Shown one piece after another: positions 9,999-24,900 of a stretch of 64,000 bases of DNA (the first letter of the stretch is position 1; the number at the start of each line of letters is the position of its first letter). Position numbers and translations under genes: made by a program. This DNA is from Archivesica marissinica (Eukaryota > Mollusca > Bivalvia > Venerida > Vesicomyidae): NCBI GenBank assembly GCA_014843695.1, contig CM026387.1, positions 80,965,128 to 81,029,127 of the forward strand, in the 5' to 3' direction. The notes beneath the pieces were generated by a model that saw nothing but the letters and a program-made list of their open reading frames with translations, was not told the origin of the DNA and ran no database searches.

Positions 9999-12900
9999 CT
10001 GAAATTATTTTGTAAGTGGTTTTATACATTTATGTTTACATCACAATAAAAATATATCTACATTGAGAATTCATTTCCTTGTATGTTCTATGTCAATATT
10101 TTCAAAATGAAATGGTATTCATTAGATTAGCTACATATTGGAGTATGTAGTATGCCGTTTACATCATACCTTATGCGACAACCCTGGTGATGAGTGTTTT
10201 AATTGGAGTATGTAGTATGACCTTTACTTCAGACCTTATGCGACAACCCTGGTGATGAGTGTTTTATTTGGAGTATGTAGTATGCCTTTTACTTGATACC
10301 TTATGCGACAACCCTGGAATGAGGTATCGAGAGTGATTAATATAACTTGTAGAACTTGTTTAGCAATCGACCTAAACTAAATTTATATAAACTAATGCAG
10401 TAGTAATAGGAGGAAATTTAGTCTTATATTTATCTAGTGAATACTGAGCTTCTGAGTATATATACATTCGACGGAGCGTAAGATAGTTCGCTATGTAGGA
10501 TGAATCCATTAGATAATTTTGGGTTAAACAATTATCATCAAAAATTGAAACAATAATACTTTTATAATTGTGTTCCTTTAAAAATCCGTCTTTATACATA
10601 GGATGGTTGAGCTTAGTAGGAAACAGTACAGCATTGTGTAGTATTATATTGCTTATCACTAAGCATGTTATATGTTTGCATGTGTTCCGAATGAGCATAC
10701 ACGAATGGAGCTGACATGTCCTACTATGTACTGAGTATAAACACAATGCGACAGACATTTTTTACGTTGTGTTGAAAAGAAATACAATACCTGTTGAAAA
10801 GAAATGTAATACGGTCGATATTTCCTAGGATGCGCTGAGCAGAAATGCAGTTCAGCCGACATTTCCTACGATGTGTGAAGCAGAAATGAAATTGTGAAAT
10901 ATTTTACTTGCTTATGATTGGTTGTACTGGTGAAACATGTGCTCACTTATGATTGGTTGTACTGGTGAAACATTTTGCTTACTTGTGATTGGTTGTACTA
11001 GTGAAACATTTTGCTTACTTGTGATTGGTTGTGCTGGTGAAACATTTGAAACCTGTGGTAGGTTGTATCAATACCAAGTTTTACTTATTTGTTATTGTTT
11101 GTGTTAGTGGTACAATTTGCTTACTTGTGATTGGTTGTCTCAGTGAAATCGTCATCGTCTGGATTCCGTCTAACAGCTACAACAAGCAGGATGAACTCGT
11201 GTAGAACATCCACCAGCTGGGACAGTTTGTCCACCGATAGTTTCTTCAAATACTCTCTCAATGGTGGCATTAACTCATCTGGCAATTCATCATGGAATTC
11301 CGGTAAAACACTCTCAAATGTGAACTGAAATGGCATTAGAAATATTACACTAGTGCTCCTATGAAAGGCTCACATTACTAACATGTGTTGTATCAGCTAA
11401 GTATTTTACATGGTTATTCTATAATACAAGTGAAATGTGGAAATATCATCTACCGGAAATGAAAGTTACGTGTACAGGTACAAAATAACCTCTAATTCAT
11501 CTTGAAACTTTCAAACAACTTGATAGTTCCTAATGTGTATATGCTAAACCAGTGAAACCCCTCAACATCGGAATATATCCATATTGGAATTCCCTCCAAA
11601 CCGAACACATTTCTTGGTATCAAACTTTTCCCTTCTTTGTTCATTGTAGTAAACCGCTTTAAACCGGATTCCCTCTTTTCCGAATAGCGAACATATTATT
11701 AATAAAATTATCTATATTATCCGAACAGTAACTGGTCTAGAAGAAATATGAAACTTTTAAACAAATAACTTTCAGCTATTTGATTCAGAATATTGTACAC
11801 ATTAAACTAATCAGTTATTTACTAACTGCCAAACTACAAATATGTCTCAGCCTCCTTGCAGAGGTTTTTAATTTAGGAGATATCTACCCCACTATGAAAA
11901 CCCCTCTAAACCGAAAACCCGTCTAAATAAAACTTTATCTCTGGTCCAGTGACTTTTCGGTTTAGAGGGTTTCACCGTACCATAATTATATGTACACACA
12001 TGTGTAAAGAGTTTTCTTTTATTGCAACACTAAACTTAACAGATGAGATAGTATTTATATAAATAAAACAAACCTCTGTATGATGCTGATGGTCAATCAT
12101 TTTTTTGGATTTTTGTAGTGACAACAGTAACCATAGTGACTGGGCATGCTGTAACTCACATATTTGCTGTGCCTAAAATGTAGTTGGATATCACATACAT
12201 GTAGAAACTATAGAGAAAAAACAGAAATATGTCCCTCAGAAATTCACTATTTTCTTTCAATTTCAGGGTCAGTCATGTACAATAGAATGAGAACATTATT
12301 ACAAGGTGCTAATGAATGGTCCTATCTTTAAAAAAGCATAACTAGATCGTACATCAAACTGCATTTTTATGCCAGGAAAAAAATATTTATGAAAAAATGG
12401 TATATTTCAAATTGCATAGAAGATGTTATGTTATTGTCCACATATATTGAACACACATGGACTATCTATTTTGTGATAGACGAAGTGAAGTCACATTCGG
12501 TGGAACTGTTGAATGTATATGCACATAAAGGTAGGCTACATTTATACCGTTTAACTAATATTTCTCATAGTCACTAACATGATTCAATGACAGCAATCAG
12601 AATGCATACACTATGCTATGTTATATTTCGGGTTTTACGTCTGCATCAGTACCATTTTGGGCTATATCGCCGGCGGGCAGTTTACCTAACAACACCTTTC
12701 CTGGGCAGGCTCCAGCGGTTAACCAGTACTTGGGTGCACCAACCTCCGTAAGAAACTGCCAACTTTTTCATATAAATGAGACACGGCCTGAGCGGGGCTT
12801 GAACCCCTGACCAGACCTAAACCACTCGACCACGGAGGCGGACTAATACATACACTAACCTGGCCAATAGATACTATATTTGTAATTTGATCATCCTAGT

Positions 12901-15900
12901 ACCAAATTGAATATAACAATCGCCATAATGTTAGAAAATGACTTCTATAGATGAATTATGTATTTTATAATTGATAAAATTAATATATGTGAACCTGTGA
13001 TTAATTATGTAAACAAATATACGCTGACTTATTAACATACATATTGTTGGGTAGTTTTGGTACCTCCAAGACAGATTATATGCGAACAATGTCGCACTTA
13101 CGACTATGGAGTGAAAATAAAGAAACCAGTCAGCTGATTTAATAATGTATATTTTTGCTAGTTTCAATAAAATAGATTATACACTTTATTAAGAAATAAT
13201 AAGTATCAACCATGGTTAAAAGTTACTAGTTCGAAGTTTGAAGTTCTTATTCATAGAAATATATCACGAATGCCGAATGCCTGAGTGATATATTTCTAGG
13301 CATAAGAACAACAAACGATATACCACGGTTGATACTTATTATTTCGATTCTAACACGACTTACTTCTAATAATTTTAGAGACTTACTTCTAATAATTTTA
13401 GACGAGAATCAAGGAGTATTTTCTTCAAACGCCGTGCATTTGGCTTTCGAAATGTTCTCCCGCGTAAGGGGTGATGACGTTATATTTTATGGAACATATC
13501 AATCTAGTGCATAGATGAACAAAAGTTGTAACTGATCAATAATTTTATTTATGTTGTCAAATAAAACTGTACAGAATAGTAACTGAAACGTTACTTAACA
13601 GAAAAACAAGACGGACAAGAGATTATCTGATTCTAAAAATAGCTCACTTCCGCGAATTCCCACGTTATTATTTACAAATATCACGTGACTTTCATTCATA
13701 AAACTTTACACGCATTGTATAAATGGAATAGCCAAAACAAGGTAGGTATATCGCAGAATAACCCGAGGTAGATATTACTGTACAAGTATGTATGTTATTA
13801 GCTGGGTCGTGTTAGAATTATAAATAATTATCCTGTTGTCTAAGTGCATTTACCTTTTGACTGTGTATTGAAAGTTCCATCTTTAGTGTTTTCATCATGA
13901 ACTCATGCAGAGTTTTATCCGGCTGTCCTCCTGTAGACTTGAGGAAACTGATGGTTATGTCAATATTATCAAGGGATTGACATACGTCCGGCAAGGATTT
14001 AAGTTCAGCACAGATCTGTGTCCTCACTGCTGCATTCAAATTCACCTGAAACATCAAATATAATGCACAATTTAAACCTTATTTATGCTACAACGATTGT
14101 GAAACAAATGTTGATATTAATCAGAACTGTTGGCACGAATGGGAGCATACCAAGTCTTATAGTCCTTCGTGTGGGTGGTAGCTGGAATACACAGCATCAG
14201 ATACTACCGTACCATCTTAACATCTTCCAAGACAGAGGGTCAAACATTGGTTGCATTGAAAACAGCAGCAGATACTACCGTACCATCTTAACATCTTCCA
14301 AGACAGAAGGTCAAACCGTGGTTGCATTGAAAACAGCAGCAGATACTACCGTACCATCTTAACATCTTCCAAGACAGAGGGTCAAACATTGGTTGCATTG
14401 AAAACAGCAGCAGACTACAAACAGTATTTGTACATGTCCGAAATAACCATACAGTTACACAACAGAAGGAAAATGTGACATTGCACAGGTATCTGATTTG
14501 CAACTATTTATATATAACATTATATATATATAATTATTGTTTCATTGTTGCAGGAAAAGAGGAACAAGACGTTTACATTACCTGTGGTATTTTATCTGCT
14601 AGCTTCAGAAACACTGCAGCATTGGTAAACTCCGTTCTATACACCATCTGGTCAATCTGAAAACACAACCCATTAAAGACAGTATAAATTGATACTTCAA
14701 TTTTAAATTTATTTGTGTTCTCTATATGTATATCTTATAAATGTAGACAGTGCACTGTATAATCAAGCACTACAACTATAGTCTCCAGGGTGAAATAACT
14801 ACAGCATTCACATCATAGCAAACAGGTAGTGAGTTCGAATCACGGCATATCGACAGCAGTATGTCCGCACAATCTACATTGCCTCTTCTCACTCACCAAT
14901 GGTGATCGATTTCATCAGGAATGAGGTCACTGGAGCAACTAATGTTGTAAGAATTTGTTTCACAATTTAACAAATTTAATTTAAACTAAAGTATTGTACC
15001 CATAGCGATAATGGTGTCAGAATCATGTGTCAATGATAAATGGTGCCAAGAAGAGAGTTGCCTGAAAGCTTCCTATTGCTGTTGGATGTCATTGTTAGAT
15101 TCAGTCTAAGGCATAACAATTATGGAATATAAATCCACAGCGATGAAAGTAAACAAAAACTGTTGCATGCAACACTACGGCAATATTCTACGTAATGTTG
15201 TTGTTAAGTTGCAGAAGAACGAAAAGTTACTAACCAATAGTATATTGGATATTACTAGTGTCGATTGATAATTTAATATTTGTAAATATATGCATTCGAC
15301 AATATTAATTACCTGGATAGGTAAGTTTGGATAAATATGCAACATGCACGGGTTTTTCGAGTTTTTGCTGGCAATGGAATGTTATTTGTAATACACGCCA
15401 AAAACTACCTTTGTATTCTACATATACGATTAAATGTTCTAGATAACTTGACAGGATAAACGACCCACCTAAATTATCTTACGTGGACTTATATTTTATT
15501 TTCCCGCGATTATCTTTATCGTTCCAGGACAGTATATTGTTTATTGTATTATCAGTCAAATAAATGAAGCTACACCGTCCTACATGTATACACTAGTATG
15601 TAACAGTCGGTAGAATTAACATTAGATACAGTGAAAAACATGGTTACCATTAAAACCCGTCCAACATCAATTCTCGACTTGGAGAACATGTATCTGTCCA
15701 TCAGCTGTCTCTCCAGCCCTGCAAAGTCGTACTCAATCTTTGTACCCTTGCTCATCTCAAACGAATATTGACAATTTGCCAGAACCAACGGTAGAATGTC
15801 GTGTTGTGGTTCATAACTGATCAGGTGGGCCGACGTCACTTCTTGTGGTCTGATGCTTGTAATGCTGCCAGAATTCCTGTTAATTTGCAATTGTTTAAAA

Positions 15901-18900
15901 ACATTCCCATGCTTGTTAAATAATATGATATAATAGCGAAACAAATTGTAAAATTATTAAATGTCCATATATTATTGTCATGCGTAAATGTTTAAAATTG
16001 CATCTACAGTTGTGAAGCGCAATAGAATAATGTTTATTTTTGCGCTACATAAAAAAGAAAATTTAACAATCATAATGATCAAAACATCATTACCTGCTTC
16101 ATCGAATTATATAAAGATACACCATATTCTACTATATACATCTAGAGTAACTGCTGATGCACCATATTCTACTATATACATCTAGAGTAACTACTGATGC
16201 ACCATATTCTATTATATACATCTACAGTAACTGGTGATGCACCATATTCTATTATATACATCTAGAGTAACTACTGATGCACCATATTCTACTATATACA
16301 TCTAGAGTAAGTACTGATGCACCATATTCTACTAAATACATCTAGAGTAACTGGTGATACATCATATTCTACTATATACATCTAGAGTAACTACTGATGT
16401 ACCATATTCTACTATATACATCTAGAGTAAATACTGATGCACCATAATCTACTATATACATCTAGAGTAACTACTGATGCACCATATTCTACTATATACA
16501 TCTAGAGTAACTACTGATGCACCATATTCTACTATATACATCTAGAATAACTGGTGATGCATCATATTCTACTATATACATCTAGAGTAACTGGTTGCTG
16601 ATGCACCATATTCTACTATATACATCTAGAATAACTATTGATGCACCCTATTCTACTATATACATACACAGTAACTGGTTGCTGATGCACCATATTCTAC
16701 TATATACATCTAGAGTAACTACTGATGCACCATATTCTACTATATACATATAGAGTAACTACTGATGCACCATATTCTACTATATACATCTAGAGTAACT
16801 GCTGAAGCACCATAGTCTACTACATGTATATACATCTAGAGTAACTGGTATCAGTAACATGTGTGAATACCAGCAGTCTTTTCATATTCGTCACCGACTT
16901 CATATGTTATTTTTATATTTCTTTCCTCTAGTGATGCTACTTGGATCATTCCAAAATATAAACATGTATGGCTTTCTTTGACAATGCCTATAAGAATGGT
17001 ATTGTTGAAATGAACTACAACTTTCGAGCTATTAGTGCATGCATATTATGTATAGTTAAGTATGTGTTCATTCAATTTGACCAAGTTTTGTGTTCTGTAT
17101 ACAAGTGTGTACTGTTTATGTATAGTTAAGTATGTGTTCATTCAATTTGACCAAGTTTTGTGTTCTGTATACAAGTGTGTGCTGTTTATATATAGTTAAG
17201 TATGTGTTCATTCAATTTGACCAAGTTTTGTGTTCTGTATACAAGTGTGTGCTGTTTATGTATAGTTAAGTATGTGTTTATTCCATTTGACCAAGTTTTG
17301 TGTTCTGTATACAAGTGTGTGCTGTTTATGTATAGTTAAGTATGTGTTTATTCCATTTGACCAAGTTTTGTGTTCTGTATACAAGTGTGTGCTGTTTATG
17401 TATAGCTAAGTATGTGTTTATTCCATTTGACCAAGTTTTGTGTTCTGTATACAAGTGTGTGCTGTTTATGTATAGTTAAGTATGTGTTTATTCAATTTGA
17501 CCAAGTTTTGTGTTCTGTATACAAGTGTTGTGTTCTGTACACAAGTTTTGTGTTCTGTATACAAGTTTTGTGTTCTGTATACAAGATCTGTGTTCTGTAT
17601 ACAAGTGCATGCATATTATGTATAGTTAAGTATGTGTTCATTCAATTTGACCAAGTTTTGTGTTCTGTATACAAGTGTGTGCTGTTTATGTATAGTTAAG
17701 TATGTGTTCATTCAATTTGACCAAGTTTTGTGTTCTGTATACAAGTGTGTGCTGTTTATGTATAGTTAAGTATGTGTTCATTCCATTTGACCAAGTTTTG
17801 TGTTCTGTATACAAGTGTGTGCTGTTTATGTATAGTTAAGTATGTGTTTATTCAATTTGACCAAGTTTTGTGTTCTGTATACAAGTGTTGTGTTCTGTAT
17901 ACAAGTTTTGTGTTCTGTATACAAGTTTTGTGTTCTGTATACAAGTTCTGTGTTCTGTATACAAGTGCATGCATATTATGTATAGTTAAGTATGTGTTCA
18001 TTCAATTTGACCAAGTTTTGTGTTCTGTATACAAGTGTGTGCTGTTTATGTATAGTTAAGTATGTGTTCATTCACTTTGACCAAGTTTTGTGTTCTGTAT
18101 ACAAGTGTGTGCTGTTTATGTATAGTTAAGTATGTGTTCATTCAATTTGACCAAGTTTTGTGTTCTGTATACAAGTGTGTGCTGTTTATGTATAGTTAAG
18201 TATGTGTTCATTCACTTTGACCAAGTTTTGTGTTCTGTATACAAGTGTGTGCTGTTTATGTATAGTTAAGTATGTGTTCATTCACTTTGACCAAGTTTTG
18301 TGTTCTGTATACAAGTGTGTGCTGTTTATGTATAGTTAAGTATGTGTTCATTCAATTTGACCAAGTTTTGTGTTCTGTATACAAGTGTGTGCTGTTTATG
18401 TATAGTTAAGTATGTGTTCATTCACTTTGACCAAGTTTTGTGTTCTGTATACAAGTGTGTGCTGTTTATGTATAGCTAAGTATGTGTTCATTCACTTTGA
18501 CCAAGTTTTGTGTTCTGTATACAAGTGTGTGCTGTTTATGTATAGTTAAGTATGTGTTCATTCACTTTGACCAAGTTTTGTGTTCTGTATACAAGTGTGT
18601 GCTGTTTATGTATAGTTAAGTATGTGTTCATTCAATTTGACCAAGTTCTGTGTTCTGTATACAAGTGTGTGCTGTTTATGTATAGTTAAGTATGTGTTCA
18701 TTCACTTTGACCAAGTTTTGTGTTCTGTATACAAGTTCTGTGTTCTGTATACAAGTTCTGTGTTCTGTATACAAGTGTTGTGTTCTGTATACAAGTTTTG
18801 TGTTCTGTATACAAGTTCTGTGTTCTGTATACAAGTTTTGTGTTCTGTATACAAGTTTTGTGTTCTGTATACAAGTTCTGTGTTCTGTATACAAGTTTTG

Positions 18901-21900
18901 TGTTCTGTATACAAGTTCTGTGTTCTGTATACAAGTGTTGTGTTCTGTATACCAGTTCTGTGTTCTGTATACAAGTGTTGTGTTCTGTATACAAGTTCTG
19001 TGTTCTGTATACAAGTGTGTGCTGTTTATGTATAGTTAAGTATGTGTTCATTCACTTTGACCAAGTTCTGTGTTCTGTATACAAGTGTGTGCTGTTTATG
19101 TATAGTTAAGTATGTGTTCATTCAATTTGACCAAGTTCTGTGTTCTGTATACAAGTGTGTGCTGTTTATGTATAGTTAAGTATGTGTTCATTCAATTTGA
19201 CCAAGTTTTGTGTTCTGTATACAAGTGTTGTGTTCTGTATACAAGTGTTGTGTTCTGTATACAAGTGTTGTGTTCTGTATACAAGTGTTGTGTTCTGTAT
19301 ACAAGTTTTGTGTTCTGTATACAAGTTTTGTGTTCTGTATACAAGTGTTGTGTTCTGTATACAAGTGTTGTGTTCTGTATACAAGTTTGTGTTCTGTATA
19401 CAAGTATTGTGTTCTGTATACAAGTGTTGTGTTCTGTATACAAGTTTTGTGTTCTGTATACAAGTTTTGTGTTCTGTATACAAGTTCTGTGTTCTGTATA
19501 CAAGTTCTGTGTTCTGTATACAAGTGTTGTGTTCTGTATACAAGTTTTGTGTTCTGTATACAAGTTCTGTGTTCTGTATACAAGTTTTGTGTTCTGTATA
19601 CAAGTTTTGTGTTCTGTATACAAGTTCTGTGTTCTGTATACAAGTTTTGTGTTCTGTATACAAGTTCTGTGTTCTGTATACAAGTGTTGTGTTCTGTATA
19701 CAAGTTCTGTGTTCTGTATACAAGTTTTGTGTTCTGTATACAAGTTCTGTGTTCTGTATACAAGTTTTGTGTTCTGTATACAAGTTCTGTGTTCTGTATA
19801 CAAGTTCTGTGTTCTGTATACAAGTTCTGTGTTCTGTATACAAGTGTTGTGTTCTGTATACAAGTGTTGTGTTCTGTATACAAGTTCTGTGTTCTGCATA
19901 CAAGTTCTGTGTTCTGTATACAAGTGTTGTGTTCTGTATACAAGTTCTGTGTACTGTATACAAGTTTTGTGTTCTGTTCACCGATTGAATAATAAATTTA
20001 TAATCATATTCAATTTGTCGTGGTACGGACTTAGTCACCATTGGGGATATCATGTGCACGTGTGATGGCCAGCTCAGTCGGTAGTGCGTCGCCATGTATG
20101 ACATATGTGTTGCGTGTGTGACATGGGTATTGGCTGCACATTTGTATCGCCCTGTGACATTTGGAAGCTAACGAGTGGCCATGGCTGGATATATACTTCG
20201 AGATCATGTTCACCATGCTTTTTATCCTTGGACATTCATAGAAGCACCATCCGTAATACATTCAGTCGCAAAAGAAAGTATAAATGTTTTAAATGCCGAT
20301 ATTTATAGTGGCTTTGTAGATTTCAAGATGTGGTATGTATTAAGAGTATGTGTAAACAAATATTGGATTATACGAATTGATCAATATCGTCTCAATGCAC
20401 GGGTATCCCGATATCGATGGGATAAATGTATAATCTAAAAATCGCTATTTGACGTAGAACAATTGGGAGGCTAAATTGAATATCAGCGTTCCGAGTGAAT
20501 CTGGATGTTGCGCAGTGGAAGAGCTGAAGGTAACATTGCGACAAACTCACACATGGTGTCGTGAAAGATCTCCCTAGAAGCAATAGGTCACGTGTACGGA
20601 TGAGTCGACACGACGTCAACATCATGACATCACAGTTTAGTCGTCATTCCAACCAGTCGCAGCAGACAATCATTCACTCTATGTGGCGGCGATGTTTGGC
20701 ATGTCTAGCGGCCAATGGCGGCTATACACGCTATTGAGATTATGAGTTGTGTATGCCTTTACCAAAATCTTATTGATTATTCATGATCCAAGTTAACTGA
20801 ATGTTGGTAAGCTTGTCGCACTTATGCCCTTTGATATACCTGTCAAAGTTGAAAGGATTTCGATAATCCAAAATCAAATTAATACGATTATATCCATGTA
20901 TAGTTACTTTTGCGACTGACTGTACAATAGTTAATATTGCATTTATAGTACTACAAACATAAAACACACCTATGTGCTTCCTTTAGATATTTGTCGAGGA
21001 AATCATTCTGTTTTCTCAGCAGGAAGTCCAATAAGGCGTATGAACATAGCCCTGCCTCCTTGGTTGTTGGCAGTAACATAGATATTGGAGTTGTGTCACT
21101 GATTCTTTTACTACAATATTCCTTCGACACGATCATACCCCCTAGTTCGGTAGGACATACTGAAACACAACAATATGAAACTGTCTTACAGGAACTTCTG
21201 TGGTGTGCTGTGACTGCCACATACAGTCGGAGGGCAATCATATATTAACTACTATTATCTTAAGAAATAGGCATTACTTCTGCTATTTTGAGTGTTCAAT
21301 AAGCGGTACTATGGACATCAGGTTTATAATTGTATAAACTGTCACATGGGTGTTGTGTGTGTGTGTGATATGGGTGTTGTGTGTGTGATATGGGAGTTGT
21401 GTGTGTCACATGGGTGTTGTGTGTGTGTGTGTGTGATATGGGTGTTGTTTGTGTGATATAGGTGTTGTTTGTATGATATATGTGTTGTTTGTGTGATATA
21501 GGTGTTGTTTATATGACATATGTGTTGCTTGTGTGATATGGGTGTTGTTTGTGTGACATATGTGTTACTTGTGTGACATGGGTGTTGTTTGTGTAACATG
21601 GGTGCTGTGTGTGTGATATGGGTGTTGTTTGTATGTCATGGGTGTTGTGTGTGTGATATGGGTGTTGTTTGTGTGACATATGTGTTGCTTGTGTGACATG
21701 GGTGTTGTTTGTGTAACATGGGTGTTGTTTGTGTGACATAAGTGCTGTGTGTTACACGTGATCGTGTTATGTGTGATCACTGAATACAATTTATCCCCCA
21801 AGCCCTTCAGGCATTCATCGTTACCCATCCCTGTCTTCAAGAGGAATTCGCCATCGTTTTGAGTTGATAACTCTTTTAAATGAGGTTGTGTTTTGTACTA

Positions 21901-24900
21901 ACTTATTCTCAGATTATTTGGCAATCACCGTATCATCGAACCTGGGTAATATTGATGAGAAACGACCGTGCCATAATCAGACAGTTCTGGAACTATATTT
22001 CAAATGATAACATGGAGATAAAACAAAGGTATTTCTGACAGAATGTTTCCATTAAATTAATATAATATTCTACTTCATCTGCCTACCTATTACAGTTTAG
22101 GATGTTCACAAATTGTGTTTCTGTTTCCAACATTGAAGAATGTCCACTGAATTAAAGTGGCTATAAGACATAACTTATCACTGAATAACTTGATCCCACA
22201 CATTTCATTATTTTATTTATGTATTGGATAATGATGGACTTACAGTATAGAGTCAACGCGTCTCTGACCAAGTCCCAGGCTTCAGCAAAGTCTTGGATCA
22301 ACTGTGTTGTTTCTGCACCAGCAATTTCTCCTACAAAATATGAAGGCATGCCATTATAACCAATACATTGACGCGTAATCTGACACGTAATATATTGAGG
22401 AGTAATCTTATAACCAATACATCTAGGAGTAATCATATACCCAATACATCAAGGAGTAATATTATACCCAATACATCAAGGAGTAATCTTATACCCAATA
22501 CATCAAGAGTAATATTATAACCAATACATCGAGGAGTAATCTTATACCCAATACATCGAGGAGTAATCTTATACCCAATACATCGAGGAGTAATCTTATA
22601 CCCAATACATCAAGGAGTAATCTTATACCCAATACATCGAGGAGTAATCTTATACCCAATACATCGAGGAGTAATCTTATACCCAATACATTGAGGAGTA
22701 ATCTTATACCCAATACATTAGGAGTAATCTTATATCCAATACATCAAGGAGTAATCCTATATCCAATACAATAGGAGTAATATTATATCCAATAAATCAT
22801 GGCCTAATATTATAACCAATACCTCAACAAGTAATCTTATACCATGTACATTATGATATGATCTTATACCCAATACATGAAGACTTGATCGTATACCAAA
22901 TACAATGTGGTGCGGCCATACACACAATACATGAAGGCATGATCATATAACAAATACACCAATACCCAATACGTCAATATGTTATCTTATATACTCTATG
23001 CAAAAGTACACTATGGGATTTGAGTCCGTATGGGAGAATACTGACCGCAGTACATCTGACATTACGCGTGTGTACCGACTGTGTATTGTCATTTTCAAAC
23101 TAGCTTGGATATCGCCTAAACTATTGTCTGTAGTGTCAAGCCTATGGTGTATCATAATACTCTACAAAATATTACAAGAAGTATTTTAGGGCCAGAACCG
23201 CACACATGACGTTGGTGATCATTTGTCCACACACCCGAAGCATCTGTGAACCAAACATGATATTTTACGCTTAAGGACATGGCCGATAACGTATCTTAAG
23301 AGCAACTTTTCAATCCATTGTACTCCTTTCAACAAAAAATGAAAATAGATGTTCATCATTGAAATCAATGTAAATATATTTTTAATATCACTTACCTCTC
23401 TTAAGTTGAGCTACAGTGATCTGTGATGCTTCTGCCTTGTCCAGCTTCCGTTGATACTTTTGGAACAGGGTACGTTGTAGACGTAAAATACTGGGAATAT
23501 ACCGCAAAGCTCTAAGATGATGCTCCTATATACAGAATGCAGAAAAATGAGAAATTCACATTAATTATTACTTAGCCAGTGATAATTGGAAACAGTTGGG
23601 CTATCTATAAATACATTGGCAATACTACCGGAGAACATCTTGATCATGCGATAAAGCATTGCTTGTTGCAATCAACTTTTAAAATAACCTTTAACCTGCT
23701 AATCGCAACTAACGTTTGTTTTGAAAACAACATCGGGCCAGATCAGACGGCACAGAATGTAGTCCCATTTGATCAGGTTCTATACTGTTTGCTATTCGGA
23801 TAGTGTATAGTGGATAGCTAAACACTTAATAGCAAACAACATAGATCGTGATCAGACGCGGTGTTACGTTACGATGTTTGCACATTCCTTCCAACTTAGT
23901 CAACATGCTTAGGGTTAAGATAATCTGAATGCAGTTACCATTTGTTGATATTCAATTTGAATTCGGTGTGGTATTATTTGTTCAATGTTTGTTCAAAGCT
24001 ATAAAATATATTGAAATACATTTGTACAAAGTTAGCAAATTTCCTCGAAATACAGGAAAATATTATCTAAATTTGACAGTATTACGAAAAAATGCCATGC
24101 TTAGTAGTTTTAAGACCAAAAATGTGTAACACAATTTCATAATAAAATAGTCTACAACAAGCAAATATTCTGAGAAACCCTCATTATTACCAATGGTATT
24201 TGGTATGAATATTAAATTTTGCGATAATCCCTGCTGAACGCGAATCCATGTAAGGGAAACATATTTTATTTACTGTCTAGAAGCAAACAAAGTGACAACA
24301 ATGTTTGACACTTGACCATTTGCTAAGAAGTCTTGGCATTGATAGCTAATTGTCTAATTACAGGGTTAGTGGCTTTTGTCATGCATACATTCAGATACTC
24401 TTTACATAAACAACACGAATCCTTTACAATAAGTGTTTATGATAAAACACATGTCTTATGTTGACAGTGACGAAAAAGGTTCATTCTCACTTATTCAACA
24501 TGCTGCAATCTGACAATTGTTTAAATAACCATTTAATGTCCATAGCATATGACTAGCGTGAAAGCAGTTAAGAAAACAGAAAATATATATGGAAATTCAT
24601 ATTTCCCGCGTAAAAGTCATATTTCCCATTTTGAGAGTATTTCCCAGATACTCTTCTCCCAGTGTTGGATATACTAGCGGGAAATTTCCCAGCCTATCCT
24701 GACTGTATACTATTAAATTATTCTTGTTCGTTCATTTAACAAAGTTGACATCGAATTTCGTTTATATTAAAACATCAGAACAAGAAGGTTTTCCAATAGG
24801 ACTAATTTAGTTACCATGGAATTACCAGTGGTCCATTGTTTAGTCTAATGTATACATGGGTCTCAATTATTTATTGATTCACTTTGATACAACACTATTT

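Noticed and set aside
10372..10758. 128-codon minus-strand frame in the last RNF213 intron
   Set aside because: No recognisable domain or splice border, and the SINE tail covers its end; a chance frame is most likely.
16110..16850. CRISPR-like array
   Set aside because: Eukaryotic DNA; units are contiguous minisatellite repeats without unique spacers. The same holds for the other arrays.
20053..20100. tRNA-like sequence GGCCAGCTCAGTCGGTAGTG
   Set aside because: Looks like a D-arm/A box, but no B box or closing stem follows; at most a SINE fragment.
17412..20104. Long open frames on both strands with 20-residue periods (for example VLCSVYKFCVLYTS)
   Set aside because: They are translations of a 20-bp minisatellite in all frames, lie in an intron, and lack any other coding sign.
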